The notes: generated from the letters alone by a model not told the origin. Shown: positions 17,984 to 25,665, numbered from the stretch's first letter. The stretch is DNA of 64,000 nucleotides from Dysgonomonas sp. PH5-45 (GCF_029893235.1 NZ_JARXWE010000004.1:52744-116743), one strand, 5' to 3'. A program made the numbers and translations.

Positions 17984-18280
17984 TTACTCTAACACCACAT
18001 GGAGCTTGCCCTTCACCGCAAAAGACGGCGACAGCATGTACACACTCTTTGTTGAAAAACAACAACAATTGGGGATCAAGTTTTGAAATTCCATGATTTT
18101 CAGATTACCGATACACTTATCATTAAATAAAGCTACCCCATCCGCAGAAAAGCGCATTGAGAATTTTGTCACCCTTAGCGTGAGCGTAGCATCTGTTTTG
18201 CTATACACAAGTATCTTCCTATCGTCAGCATGGCAGGAGGATACAAAAAGAATGATTATCTTTGTGCCATAGAAACTGTT
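17984..18280 (-). pseudogene. Small lipoprotein-like frame lacking a start codon
   Basis: The minus strand is open from a TAA at 18281-18283 to a stop at 17984-17986. Its beginning looks like a lipoprotein signal (KIIILFVSSC followed by HADDRK), but the frame has no ATG, GTG or TTG ahead of that signal. An ATG occurs in the neighbouring frame (ATGGCACAAAGATAA), consistent with a small frameshift. The only in-frame start is a GTG at 18208, after the lipobox. I read it as a small lipoprotein gene (about 95 residues) that has lost its start, or one using a non-standard start. It matches no family I know. Confidence 0.4.
18257..18264 (+). promoter_or_regulatory. Candidate -7 element for miaB
   Basis: TATCTTTG matches TAnnTTTG, placing transcription near 18271 and giving a 65-base leader for miaB. 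It lies inside the beginning of the antisense lipoprotein-like frame. No good -33 box was seen. Confidence 0.4.
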
Positions 18281-18337
18281 TTATGCATCAATTTGCATAA
18301 TCAAGATAAATAGAAACACTTAAAAAAATCTGAAGAA

Positions 18338-19693
18338 ATGGACTTTAAATCCACGACTGACAACGAACAAAAAAAACTATTTATCGAAACTTATGGATGC
18401 CAGATGAACGTTGCCGACAGCGAAGTTGTTGCCTCGGTAATGGAAATGGATGGCTATACCATAACCGATAAATTGGAAAATGCCGATGCGGTGTTTGTAA
18501 ACACTTGCTCGATTCGCGACAATGCCGAACAGCGCGTCATTCAACGGCTGGAGTACCTAAACGCCATAAAGCGGAAAAAGAAACGAAACCTTATAATAGG
18601 GGTTCTGGGCTGCATGGCCGAGCGTGTACGCGAAGAACTGATCGACAAACACCATGTAGACGTGGTTGTAGGCCCCGATGCTTATCTCGATTTGCCGAAC
18701 TTGATTGGCGCAGCCGAACGGGGCGAAAAAGCCATCAACGTAACACTCTCCAAAACCGAAACGTACAAAGATGTAATTCCTCTGAAGATAGGGGGCAATC
18801 ATCTGACAGGTTTCATCTCCATCATGCGGGGATGCGACAAGGTGTGTTCTTATTGCATTGTGCCTTACACTCGTGGGCGCGAACGCAGTCGCGAGCCTCA
18901 AAGCATACTGAACGAATTGGACGATCTGCGCAAAAAGAATTTCAAGGAAGTAACACTGTTAGGGCAAAACGTCAATTCGTATCGTTACGAAGAGGCAGAC
19001 GGAACGGTGGTCGATTTCTCTAAACTGCTAAGCATGGTTGCCCAAGCCGCACCCGATATGCGTATCCGCTTCACGACATCGTATCCGACCGACATGACCG
19101 ACGAAACGCTTGAAGTCATTGCCCGGTACGACAATCTGTGCAAATTTATACACCTGCCCGTGCAATCGGGAAGCTCAAAAATGCTGGACGTTATGAAACG
19201 TCGCTACAACCGTGAGCAATATCTGGAGCGTATCGCAGCCATCAAACGGATAATTCCCGACTGCGGACTGTCGACCGACATTATGTGCGGTTACCATTCC
19301 GAAACCGAAGAAGATCACCAAGAAACGCTTTCGCTTATGCGCGAGATTGTTTATGATTCAGCTTTTATGTTCAAATATTCGGAACGCCCAGGCACTTATG
19401 CCGCAAAGAAACTAACGGACGATATACCCGAAGACCTGAAGGTTAAACGACTGCAAGAGATAATTGACCTCCAGAACCAAATGTCGCACGAAAGTAATAA
19501 GCGCGACGTCGGAAAAACATTTGAAGTCCTGATTGAAGGTTTTTCAAAACGTTCCAAAGAGCAACTGTTCGGGCGTTCATCCCAAAACAAAGTGGTTATC
19601 TTCAATAAAGGCGATCACCGTATAGGGCAGCTTGTGAAGGTGAAAATAACCGATTGTACTTCCGCAACCCTTTTGGGAGAAGTAGAAGGCTGA
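18338..19693 (+). CDS. miaB: tRNA-2-methylthio-N6-dimethylallyladenosine synthase MiaB
   Basis: This radical-SAM methylthiotransferase converts i6A37 to ms2i6A37 in tRNAs reading UNN codons. The 451-residue protein has the three domains of the family. The UPF0004 domain carries three cluster Cys residues (Cys21 in YGCQMN, one in NTCSIRDNAEQR, one in LGCMAERV). The radical-SAM core has the triad in MRGCDKVCSYCIVPYTRGRERS. A C-terminal TRAM domain (residues 385-451) binds tRNA. It is a single gene, preceded by a 360-base gap that holds the decayed lipoprotein frame. Confidence 0.98.
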   Translation: MDFKSTTDNEQKKLFIETYGCQMNVADSEVVASVMEMDGYTITDKLENADAVFVNTCSIRDNAEQRVIQRLEYLNAIKRKKKRNLIIGVLGCMAERVREELIDKHHVDVVVGPDAYLDLPNLIGAAERGEKAINVTLSKTETYKDVIPLKIGGNHLTGFISIMRGCDKVCSYCIVPYTRGRERSREPQSILNELDDLRKKNFKEVTLLGQNVNSYRYEEADGTVVDFSKLLSMVAQAAPDMRIRFTTSYPTDMTDETLEVIARYDNLCKFIHLPVQSGSSKMLDVMKRRYNREQYLERIAAIKRIIPDCGLSTDIMCGYHSETEEDHQETLSLMREIVYDSAFMFKYSERPGTYAAKKLTDDIPEDLKVKRLQEIIDLQNQMSHESNKRDVGKTFEVLIEGFSKRSKEQLFGRSSQNKVVIFNKGDHRIGQLVKVKITDCTSATLLGEVEG

Positions 19694-19738
19694 ACAAAAA
19701 AAACAGCACTCTATTAATCTTTTTTCGTTCTAAAACGT

Positions 19739-19746
19739 TATATTTG
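19739..19746 (+). promoter_or_regulatory. Candidate -7 element for the YtxH operon
   Basis: TATATTTG matches TAnnTTTG and lies 56 bases before the YtxH-like start codon. The -33 region is only T-rich. Confidence 0.45.
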
Positions 19747-19801
19747 AAAACAGTTGAATATACATTATAACGAATAAACCAAAATATAAAAATAGATTAT
19801 T

Positions 19802-20005
19802 ATGAGTAAAACTACTACAAACCTGCTGTTTATGGCAGCAGGAGCGGCTCTTGGCGCTGCGGTTACCTATGTTGCAACATCCGACAAAAAAGAAGAATGG
19901 GTAAGAGAAATCAACAAAATTGTTGCTAAAATAAAAGGAGCCGTTGGCAATGCTGCTTGCGAGTGCGAAGAAGAACTGGAAGACCTTGTGGAAGATGAAG
20001 GATAA
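19802..20005 (+). CDS. YtxH-like small membrane protein
   Basis: This 67-residue protein has one transmembrane segment (LLFMAAGAALGAAVTYVAT, residues 8-26) followed by a charged helix that begins SDKKEEWVREI and ends in an acidic tail. That is the pattern of YtxH/GvpP-type stress-associated proteins. It overlaps the next gene by 11 bases. In many bacteria such proteins are induced under general or osmotic stress; a direct function has not been shown and none is visible here. Confidence 0.8.
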   Translation: MSKTTTNLLFMAAGAALGAAVTYVATSDKKEEWVREINKIVAKIKGAVGNAACECEEELEDLVEDEG

Positions 20006-20375
20006 AGAACAACAACAGGATATAGACCTCGCAACCTTACTCGAATCTATCCGGAGTGAAGTGTTTGCCTATCTGTCTAAAAAGCTTAGTATATTTAAGC
20101 TTACAACTTACGAGAAAGGAGCCTTGGCCAGTGGGCATATCGTCTACCTTGCCATTATATCATTGCTGGTAATTGGTGCGTTCTCGTTAGGGCTTTTGAG
20201 CCTCGGGCTGTGGCTGGGCGAATGCTTGGATAGCTATGCGGCAGGATTCGGCATTTTGGTTGCGGTTGTGTTGCTCATACTGATTGTTGTTGTTGCTAAT
20301 GCAAAACGCATAAGGAACAAGATTGCGAATAAAACAATTTCAATTATTAAAAAAGTGGAATCGAATGAAGAGTAG
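19995..20375 (+). CDS. Phage-holin-like / Actinobacterial holin-X type membrane protein
   Basis: The start at 19995 (ATG inside the end of the YtxH gene) gives 126 residues. An amphipathic N-terminus (LATLLESIRSEVFAYLSKKLSIFKL) leads to two long hydrophobic segments (HIVYLAIISLLVIGAFSLGL and GFGILVAVVLLILIVVV) and a basic tail. This matches the 'phage holin family' (DUF1469/holin-X) membrane proteins. They are chromosomal, not phage, and are routinely found next to YtxH proteins. An upstream ATG at 19944 would overlap YtxH by 62 bases and is less likely. It overlaps the next gene by 11 bases. Confidence 0.78.
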   Translation: MKDKEQQQDIDLATLLESIRSEVFAYLSKKLSIFKLTTYEKGALASGHIVYLAIISLLVIGAFSLGLLSLGLWLGECLDSYAAGFGILVAVVLLILIVVVANAKRIRNKIANKTISIIKKVESNEE

Positions 20376-20706
20376 TGTATCTCCCTTAGAAGAGCTCAGA
20401 GCCGAAAGAAGCAAGCTTCAGACGGAGTGCGAAAAACACGAGGCCTACCTCAAAGAAGATCTGTTCTACCTGAGCGATAATTGGAGTTCGTTGTTGTTCC
20501 GGTCTATATTTTCGTTCAATTTATTCGGGAGCAACAATAATAATAGTAATAGCGCTATATCCGGCATTTCGAATATTGCAGGGTTGGCAGGAGACATCTT
20601 CCCCACTCTATGGCGAATAGCAAAACCGTATTTGATAGGAGTAGTAGTGAATCGGGTCAAAAATTCCTTGTTCGGCAGAAAAAAGAAAAAGAAGAAAGAA
20701 AAATAA
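20365..20706 (+). CDS. Hypothetical protein, third gene of the YtxH operon
   Basis: This 113-residue protein starts at an ATG that overlaps the preceding stop by 11 bases. It begins with a charged coiled-coil-like helix (LEELRAERSKLQTECEKHE), passes through a possible amphipathic or membrane region (LLFRSIFSFNLFG; WRIAKPYLIGVVVNRV) and ends in an extreme basic run GRKKKKKKEK. Overlaps of 11 bases at both junctions of this trio indicate translational coupling and joint function at the membrane. I do not recognise a family with confidence. Confidence 0.7.
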   Translation: MKSSVSPLEELRAERSKLQTECEKHEAYLKEDLFYLSDNWSSLLFRSIFSFNLFGSNNNNSNSAISGISNIAGLAGDIFPTLWRIAKPYLIGVVVNRVKNSLFGRKKKKKKEK

Positions 20707-20975
20707 ATCCGGTTCTTTAGCAAGAGAAAACATTTATTGCGGCATGTCATATTGAGGGGGCTACGCTCCCCGGGCGTTGTTTCCGAACGAATGTCAAGGA
20801 TATTCCTTTGGAGGCAGATTGCATGTCCTATGGCCAGTAGGGCAAAGCACAACAATTATTTTATGCTCAGCATAAAAAGCATTTTCTATTATTTACTTTC
20901 GGTAGGATAATTCTCCTTTTTTATCTGTTCCCTTTCAATTGATGTCGGGAAACAAAGTTGATAACATCGGTACTA
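20707..20975. other. Intergenic region with a degenerate dispersed repeat
   Basis: Apart from the repeat-like block at 20744-20805 (entered separately), I see no gene or structured RNA here. The region is followed by a possible 38-residue membrane protein and another 180 bases without features before the MalY-type gene. Confidence 0.4.
20744..20805. repeat. Degenerate dispersed intergenic repeat, copy 1
   Basis: The block contains TGTCATATTGAG, CTACGCTCCCCG and CGTTGTTTCCGAACGAATG in an order that parallels the element at 27812-27904 (TGTCATTGAGT, CACGCTCCTCG, CGTTGTTTCTGAACAAAG). It looks like half of a non-coding intergenic repeat of the kind often seen between Bacteroidota genes. Confidence 0.5.
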
Positions 20976-21092
20976 ATGAAAAAACGGTATATTAAAATAT
21001 TGTTGTATTCCATTTCTGTAGTGGCAATGGTATTTGTCACCCTTGTTTTTTTGTTCTTCATGAAAACAGTTATGGACTATTTATACTTCTAA
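20976..21092 (+). CDS. Possible 38-residue single-pass membrane protein
   Basis: An ATG at 20976 opens a 38-codon frame beginning MKKRYIK, with one strong hydrophobic span (ILLYSISVVAMVFVTLVFLF) and ending MDYLYF before TAA at 21090-21092. The basic N-terminus, single transmembrane span and aromatic C-terminus are typical of real small membrane proteins. No paralogue or promoter was identified, so it could be chance in A+T-rich DNA. Confidence 0.4.
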   Translation: MKKRYIKILLYSISVVAMVFVTLVFLFFMKTVMDYLYF

Positions 21093-21272
21093 TTTCATTT
21101 CTATCGGGTTAATACTGTCAGCATTAAGTAAATGGCAATTTCCTGTCACAATCTATAAATATTGTTTATTCAGCATTCCTTTTTATTTTTATCGTCTATA
21201 ATTATTTATCTTTGTTTGCTAAAAGAAAATAGATTAAACCATTTCGGGGGAATACGATAAATAAGATAGAAT

Positions 21273-22463
21273 ATGCCTGTTTTTAATTTTGACGAAATAA
21301 TTGACAGAAATGGCACCGATGCTTTGAAAACCGATTTTCTGGAGGAGAGATTTGGCCGCAAAGACCTGATTCCGCTATGGATTGCCGATATGGATTTTCC
21401 TGCCCCTCCGGCTATAGCCGAGGCCGTAACAGAAAGATGCAAGCATGGTATTTTCGGATACACTCACCACTGCGAAGGATATCACGAAGCTATAATAGAC
21501 TGGCTATCGGAACAACACGGTTGGCCTGTCAAACAGGAATGGATAACATTTATCCCGGGCGTTGTTAAAGGTATAGCCTTTGTTATAGACTGTTTTACTA
21601 CACAGCAAAACAGAATAGTGATACAACCACCCGTATACCAACCTTTCAGTACAATTCCGGCCCTGCACCATCGCCACATTGTAACCAATCCACTTATATT
21701 GGACGAAGGCAGCGGAGTTTACAATATGGATCTTGAGCATTTACGAAGCATTATCACACCCGAAACAAAACTTCTTATCCTTTGCAATCCACATAACCCC
21801 GGAGGAAGGGTATGGACACGGACCGAACTTGCCGAAATAGCCGAGATATGCTATCAAAACGATATACTGGTTATTTCGGACGAAATACATTCCGACCTTG
21901 CCATGCAAAACCATAAGCATATACCCTTTGCCAGCGTTTCGGAACATGCCGCTCAAAATAGTATAACACTGATGGCGCCGAGCAAAACTTTTAATATGGC
22001 AGGTTTTGTCAGTTCATTCGCAGTTGTGCCGAATCCGGAAATTCGCAAAAAGTTTTTTGCTTTCCTCGAAAGCAGCGAACTTAACCAAGCGCATTGTTTT
22101 GCCTCCATTGCCACTAAGGCTGCTTATCGCAACGGACTGCCATGGCTCAAGGAAGTGAAAGAATATATATGGCAGAATTGTTGTTTTGTAGATCAATACC
22201 TTAAAGAAAACATCCCACAGATAAAAGCTCTTAAACCCCAAGCATCGTTCCTGATATGGCTGGATTGCAGGGGCTTAAAACTTCCTCAAAACGAGTTGGC
22301 AGACCTTTTTGTTAAAGATGCCAAACTGGCGCTCAACGATGGAGCTATGTTCGGCAAAGAAGGCATAGGCTTTATGCGGATGAATGTAGGAACCCCACGC
22401 AGAATTCTGGAAGAGGCTTTAAGCAACCTTAAAATAGCGGTCGATAAATGCACAATTAAATAA
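21273..22463 (+). CDS. MalY/PatB-type aminotransferase (cystathionine beta-lyase)
   Basis: This 396-residue PLP enzyme of fold type I belongs to the MalY/PatB subfamily, which cleaves cystathionine or cysteine to give homocysteine or sulfide, pyruvate and ammonia. Diagnostic segments are the N-terminal LIPLWIADMDFPAPPAI, CNPHNPGGRVW, VISDEIHSDL, and the PLP lysine in APSKTFNMAGF near residue 235. It is a cytosolic, single-gene unit. It may cooperate in methionine/cysteine metabolism with the trans-sulfuration enzyme at 28500-29753. A regulatory role like that of E. coli MalY cannot be excluded. Confidence 0.93.
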   Translation: MPVFNFDEIIDRNGTDALKTDFLEERFGRKDLIPLWIADMDFPAPPAIAEAVTERCKHGIFGYTHHCEGYHEAIIDWLSEQHGWPVKQEWITFIPGVVKGIAFVIDCFTTQQNRIVIQPPVYQPFSTIPALHHRHIVTNPLILDEGSGVYNMDLEHLRSIITPETKLLILCNPHNPGGRVWTRTELAEIAEICYQNDILVISDEIHSDLAMQNHKHIPFASVSEHAAQNSITLMAPSKTFNMAGFVSSFAVVPNPEIRKKFFAFLESSELNQAHCFASIATKAAYRNGLPWLKEVKEYIWQNCCFVDQYLKENIPQIKALKPQASFLIWLDCRGLKLPQNELADLFVKDAKLALNDGAMFGKEGIGFMRMNVGTPRRILEEALSNLKIAVDKCTIK

Positions 22464-22595
22464 TTAAGCATCCATCGCTCTATGTTTTTAATAAAATCTA
22501 TCTCAAACAAAAATACTGGTACGTTCTTTGTAGAGAAAGATAAACACTAAGAACGAATTAAATAAATTAATAACAATTAAATAAAACAGAAAACA

Positions 22596-23174
22596 ATGAA
22601 AATTTCAACAAATAAATTTGTCTCTTTGACCTACGACTTGAATGTTGGCGAGGGTGCGGAACGCGAGTTGATGGAAAGAGCAACCGCAGAAAATCCTTTA
22701 GAGTTTATCTACGGAACCAACTCTATGCTCGAAGCTTTCGAGAAAAACATCGACAACCTATCGGAAGGCGATTCTTTCGAGTTCGCACTTACACCCGAAC
22801 AAGCATACGGAGAGTACATAGACGAGCATGTTGTTGACCTACCACGCAATATATTTGAAGTTGATGGGAAGTTTGATGAGCAAGTAATATTTGAAGGAGC
22901 TACCGTTCCGATGATGGACTCGAACGGCAACCGTATGAACGGTTCGGTGGTAGAGGTTAAACCTGATGTTGTAACGATGGACTTCAATCACCCGCTTGCC
23001 GGCGAAACACTTCATTTTTCGGGTAAGGTTATAGGTGTAAGAGAAGCCACAGCCGAAGAGATAGCCGAGATGTTTGCCCCTCAAGGAGGTTGCGGATGTG
23101 GATGCGATGACTGCGGAGACGAAAAAGACGGTGCTTCCTGCGGAGGCAATTCCGGAAGTTGTGGATGCCACTAA
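22596..23174 (+). CDS. slyD: FKBP-type peptidyl-prolyl isomerase SlyD
   Basis: SlyD is a cytosolic prolyl isomerase and chaperone with an insert-in-flap domain and a metal-binding tail that stores and delivers nickel. The 192-residue protein has FKBP elements (VSLTYDLNVGEG, YGTNSMLEAFEKNI, FALTPEQAYGEY), the IF domain between residues 75 and 120, and a C-terminal tail very rich in Cys, Gly and Asp (GCGCGCDDCGD and later SGSCGCH). The tail uses mainly Cys with one terminal His, in contrast to the His-rich tail of E. coli SlyD. A strong terminator follows. Confidence 0.95.
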   Translation: MKISTNKFVSLTYDLNVGEGAERELMERATAENPLEFIYGTNSMLEAFEKNIDNLSEGDSFEFALTPEQAYGEYIDEHVVDLPRNIFEVDGKFDEQVIFEGATVPMMDSNGNRMNGSVVEVKPDVVTMDFNHPLAGETLHFSGKVIGVREATAEEIAEMFAPQGGCGCGCDDCGDEKDGASCGGNSGSCGCH

Positions 23175-23207
23175 AAGATTAGCTTTAAATTTAAAAAGAT
23201 AAACCTT

Positions 23208-23245
23208 AGCGGTTTCGGTGAAATATCTACCGAAGCCGCTTTTTG
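23208..23245 (+). terminator. Intrinsic terminator after slyD
   Basis: AGCGGTTTCGGT (23208-23219) pairs with ACCGAAGCCGCT (23229-23240), with one G-T wobble, followed by TTTTT. Confidence 0.88.
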
Positions 23246-23288
23246 CATATTTATTCTAAATAAAAACCAACTTTGATAAAGAAAAGTC

Positions 23289-23296
23289 TATATTTG
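23289..23296 (+). promoter_or_regulatory. Candidate -7 element for the beta-barrel gene
   Basis: TATATTTG matches TAnnTTTG, 39 bases before the ATG at 23335. A TTTG lies 13 bases upstream, which is too near for a normal -33 box. Confidence 0.4.
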
Positions 23297-23334
23297 TAAT
23301 AATCATTATAGTCATTACATCACAAAGTAAAATT

Positions 23335-24072
23335 ATGAAAACAATTTATAAAATAAGCCTGATGGCCATAGTATTACTATCGTCTATATCAGTTGCAAGA
23401 GCACAAGAAAACACCCTTGCATATGGGATAGAAGCAGGAGCAAACCTTTCTACTTTTGGCGGTGACGATGCCAACGACCTGGATGCAAGGTTGGGTTGGC
23501 GGGCAGCCCTTCATTTAGATTATAATATATCAAACAATTTTTACACCCAGATAGGAATAAACTTTCTGTCGAAAGGTGCAAACGGCAAATACTCCAAAAT
23601 CATCACCCGTAACGACCTTGAACAGGCAGGATTCAGCGTTGACCAATACAGCGATCTAATCAGCGGGAATAAAAACGGACGTTTTGAAATTAATACTAAC
23701 ATGATTTACTTCCAGATGCCTATTCATGCCGGATACCGACTAAAATTGGGAGAAGGTGTGAACGCCGGAGTATTTGCAGGCCCTTATTTCGCTTATGGCG
23801 TAGGAGGCAAAACAACAACAAAGCTAACTACCAAGCAAGCTACAATACCGGGATATCCAACACAAGACCAAACCATAGAAAGCAAGATAGATACCTTCGA
23901 CGACAATAATTACAAGGATTTCGATATGGGAATAAGTGCCGGAGTCAATGGCGAATACAATTCCTTCGTTCTTTCTTTGGGATACGAATATGGATTAACA
24001 AACATCTCGGACAAGAAAGACATTAATCTGAAAAACCGGAATGCTTATTGCAAGATAGGTTATAAGTTTTAA
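23335..24072 (+). CDS. Outer-membrane beta-barrel protein (PorT family)
   Basis: This 245-residue exported protein has a signal peptide ending ISVARAQ. It is followed by amphipathic strands typical of PorT/outer-membrane protein beta-barrel proteins: LAYGIEAGANLSTFGG, WRAALHLDYNISNNFYTQIGINFLSKG, FQMPIHAGYRLKLGEGVNAGVFAGPYFAYG and a final NAYCKIGYKF. The loop near residues 160-185 is Thr/Lys-rich. It is a single gene between slyD's terminator and a bidirectional hairpin. The specific role is unknown. Confidence 0.85.
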   Translation: MKTIYKISLMAIVLLSSISVARAQENTLAYGIEAGANLSTFGGDDANDLDARLGWRAALHLDYNISNNFYTQIGINFLSKGANGKYSKIITRNDLEQAGFSVDQYSDLISGNKNGRFEINTNMIYFQMPIHAGYRLKLGEGVNAGVFAGPYFAYGVGGKTTTKLTTKQATIPGYPTQDQTIESKIDTFDDNNYKDFDMGISAGVNGEYNSFVLSLGYEYGLTNISDKKDINLKNRNAYCKIGYKF

Positions 24073-24111
24073 GTGTAAACTTATTTTAGGACGAGACAAT
24101 TGATATAAACT

Positions 24112-24143
24112 AAAAAAGCAACCGAGAAATCGGTTGCTTTTTT
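24112..24143. terminator. Perfect bidirectional terminator with GAAA loop
   Basis: AAAAAAGCAACCGA (24112-24125) pairs perfectly with TCGGTTGCTTTTTT (24130-24143) around a GAAA tetraloop. It separates the rightward barrel gene from the leftward secreted-protein gene and works in both directions. The same stem recurs at 25556-25583. Confidence 0.92.
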
Positions 24144-24158
24144 CTTCTTATTCTTATC

Positions 24159-24788
24159 TTACATCAAATCATTCAGATCTTCTTTATCTCCCTTTAGTTT
24201 TTTCTTTGCTTTCTTTTCTGCTTCTTTTTTATGCCATTTAGATTCGGGAGCAACTCCGGTATATATTGTATAGGTATATACATTATAAGACTCATCGAAA
24301 CTTTTAGCTGCGGCAAAAGTTCTACTTGTGGTCGTTTTTACAGAAACAAGTTCTATTGCCAATTCTACGGTATAGTCTTCATAATCGAATTTTTGCAATA
24401 CCAATTTACCCGAATTTGTTTCGATAGGTGTTATATCATTTTCTACAATCCATGACGATATAGTATGATAAGTATCATCATTGTAGAACAGCACAGAAGT
24501 GAAAGCCGTTTTGTCTTCCGCCCCCTTTTGTATCACAATAGTATAGTCTTCTTTATGAGGTTTTATATCTGCAGTTGAACCACCTATGGCACTAAGGACA
24601 TTCATAGTTTGGTTTGTTTTATTCGTTTTCGACATTTTATACTGATTCTTATTCGAATCGTACTTGAATTTCTTTTCTTTCAATTCAGCATTAGTCAAAT
24701 CCATCATTTTAGCATACGGCAATTGTGCAAATATGCTTGTTGTAATAAAAAATAAGATAGCTCCTAATGCAATAATTTTCTTAGACAT
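24159..24788 (-). CDS. Secreted protein of unknown function (209 residues)
   Basis: The signal peptide ends in TTSIFAQ, followed by a Lys/Asn-rich region (KKFKYDSNKNQYKMSKTNKTNQT), a beta-rich domain of about 100 residues, and a strongly charged C-terminal helix (KKEAEKKAKKKLKGDKEDLNDLM). No catalytic motif, lipobox or membrane anchor is visible. It lies 32 bases downstream of another secreted protein on the same strand and ends at the bidirectional hairpin, so the two form a likely operon. Both begin with comparable mature N-termini, but I cannot show homology by eye. Confidence 0.7.
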   Translation of the reverse strand: MSKKIIALGAILFFITTSIFAQLPYAKMMDLTNAELKEKKFKYDSNKNQYKMSKTNKTNQTMNVLSAIGGSTADIKPHKEDYTIVIQKGAEDKTAFTSVLFYNDDTYHTISSWIVENDITPIETNSGKLVLQKFDYEDYTVELAIELVSVKTTTSRTFAAAKSFDESYNVYTYTIYTGVAPESKWHKKEAEKKAKKKLKGDKEDLNDLM

Positions 24789-24820
24789 AGTGTTTTAAGT
24801 TTTCGTAAGTATTAAGTTAG

Positions 24821-25513
24821 TTAGTTATTCTTTAGTGGCGAATCAATAAAATCAGTAAAATACTGCGGCGTAGTTTTATAGAAGGAGTTATTATATAATT
24901 CTTCTTTACCTATGAATGTGTATCTGCCCAAATCAACTTCTTCTGTATTCAGCCCGGACAACATACAATTATCCGAAGAGTACAATTCGGTATAAAACAG
25001 AAATTTAACCGTAGAGTCTTGTAAAAACTTATATTGAAAAACAAAATAATCACGAGGAGTACTCAACAAATTTGAGACATTTAATCCTAATACATCATTT
25101 GTAACCAGTTCTTTTTTCTTGATGGTGACTTGATGGTGTTTAAGTATCGGAAACTTCAACAGCGTGTGTGTCTCCCATTTACTTATTTTTGTTACATAAT
25201 CGTCATAGTCTAAAATGAATGTATCGAAAACCAGATTCGACTTTATTTTATACTCTTTGATTATCGCAACATAATTTCTGTTTTCGTCATGTAATGAGAG
25301 AATGTAATAACCATCGAATCTGTCAATACCTTTTATCTCATTTTCCTTAGTAATCCATTTATCCTTCTTAGAATCATAACTCCACCCATAAACAATAGAT
25401 AGAGATGTAAACGAATCAACATCAGTCAGATTAGATCTTTCTATTTTATTCTGGGCTACAAGTTGTAAGGATAAAAGAATTACGAATATGACAGAAAACA
25501 GCCGGTTAATCAT
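24821..25513 (-). CDS. Secreted protein of unknown function (230 residues)
   Basis: The signal peptide (LFSVIFVILLSLQLVAQ) is followed by a beta-rich domain without recognisable motifs; aromatic and charged residues alternate (GWSYDSKKDKWITKENEIKGI). There is no lipobox, so it is probably periplasmic. It is the first gene of the two-gene leftward unit and lies just after the initiator tRNA and its hairpin. Codon use looks like the neighbours'. Function unknown. Confidence 0.7.
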   Translation of the reverse strand: MINRLFSVIFVILLSLQLVAQNKIERSNLTDVDSFTSLSIVYGWSYDSKKDKWITKENEIKGIDRFDGYYILSLHDENRNYVAIIKEYKIKSNLVFDTFILDYDDYVTKISKWETHTLLKFPILKHHQVTIKKKELVTNDVLGLNVSNLLSTPRDYFVFQYKFLQDSTVKFLFYTELYSSDNCMLSGLNTEEVDLGRYTFIGKEELYNNSFYKTTPQYFTDFIDSPLKNN

Positions 25514-25555
25514 TTTGCAAAGTTCTTAATAATCAATCTATATGTTTTTCACATA

Positions 25556-25583
25556 AAAAGCAACCGATTTCTCGGTTGCTTTT
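25556..25583 (-). terminator. Terminator of the initiator tRNA
   Basis: AAAAGCAACCGA (25556-25567) and TCGGTTGCTTTT (25572-25583) form a perfect 12-base stem around a TTTC loop, which reads GAAA on the minus strand. It lies 9 bases beyond the tRNA 3' end. The stem is identical to the core of the hairpin at 24112-24143 but in the opposite orientation. Confidence 0.88.
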
Positions 25584-25592
25584 CTTTCTGTG

Positions 25593-25665
25593 TTGCGGAG
25601 ACCGGACTCGAACCGATGACCTCCAGGTTATGAGCCTGGCGAGCTACCAACTGCTCCACCCCGCG
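25593..25665 (-). tRNA. Initiator tRNA-fMet (CAT)
   Basis: The minus strand folds into a full cloverleaf of 73 bases: acceptor CGCGGGG with CTCCGC, D stem GAGC/GCTC, anticodon stem CCAGG/CCTGG around loop CTCATAA (anticodon CAT), and T loop TTCGAGT. The unpaired C1-A72 identifies it as the formylated initiator. The CCA end is not encoded. In the anticodon stem, pairs 30-40 and 31-39 are G-C, but pair 29-41 is A-T instead of the usual third G-C. Confidence 0.95.
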
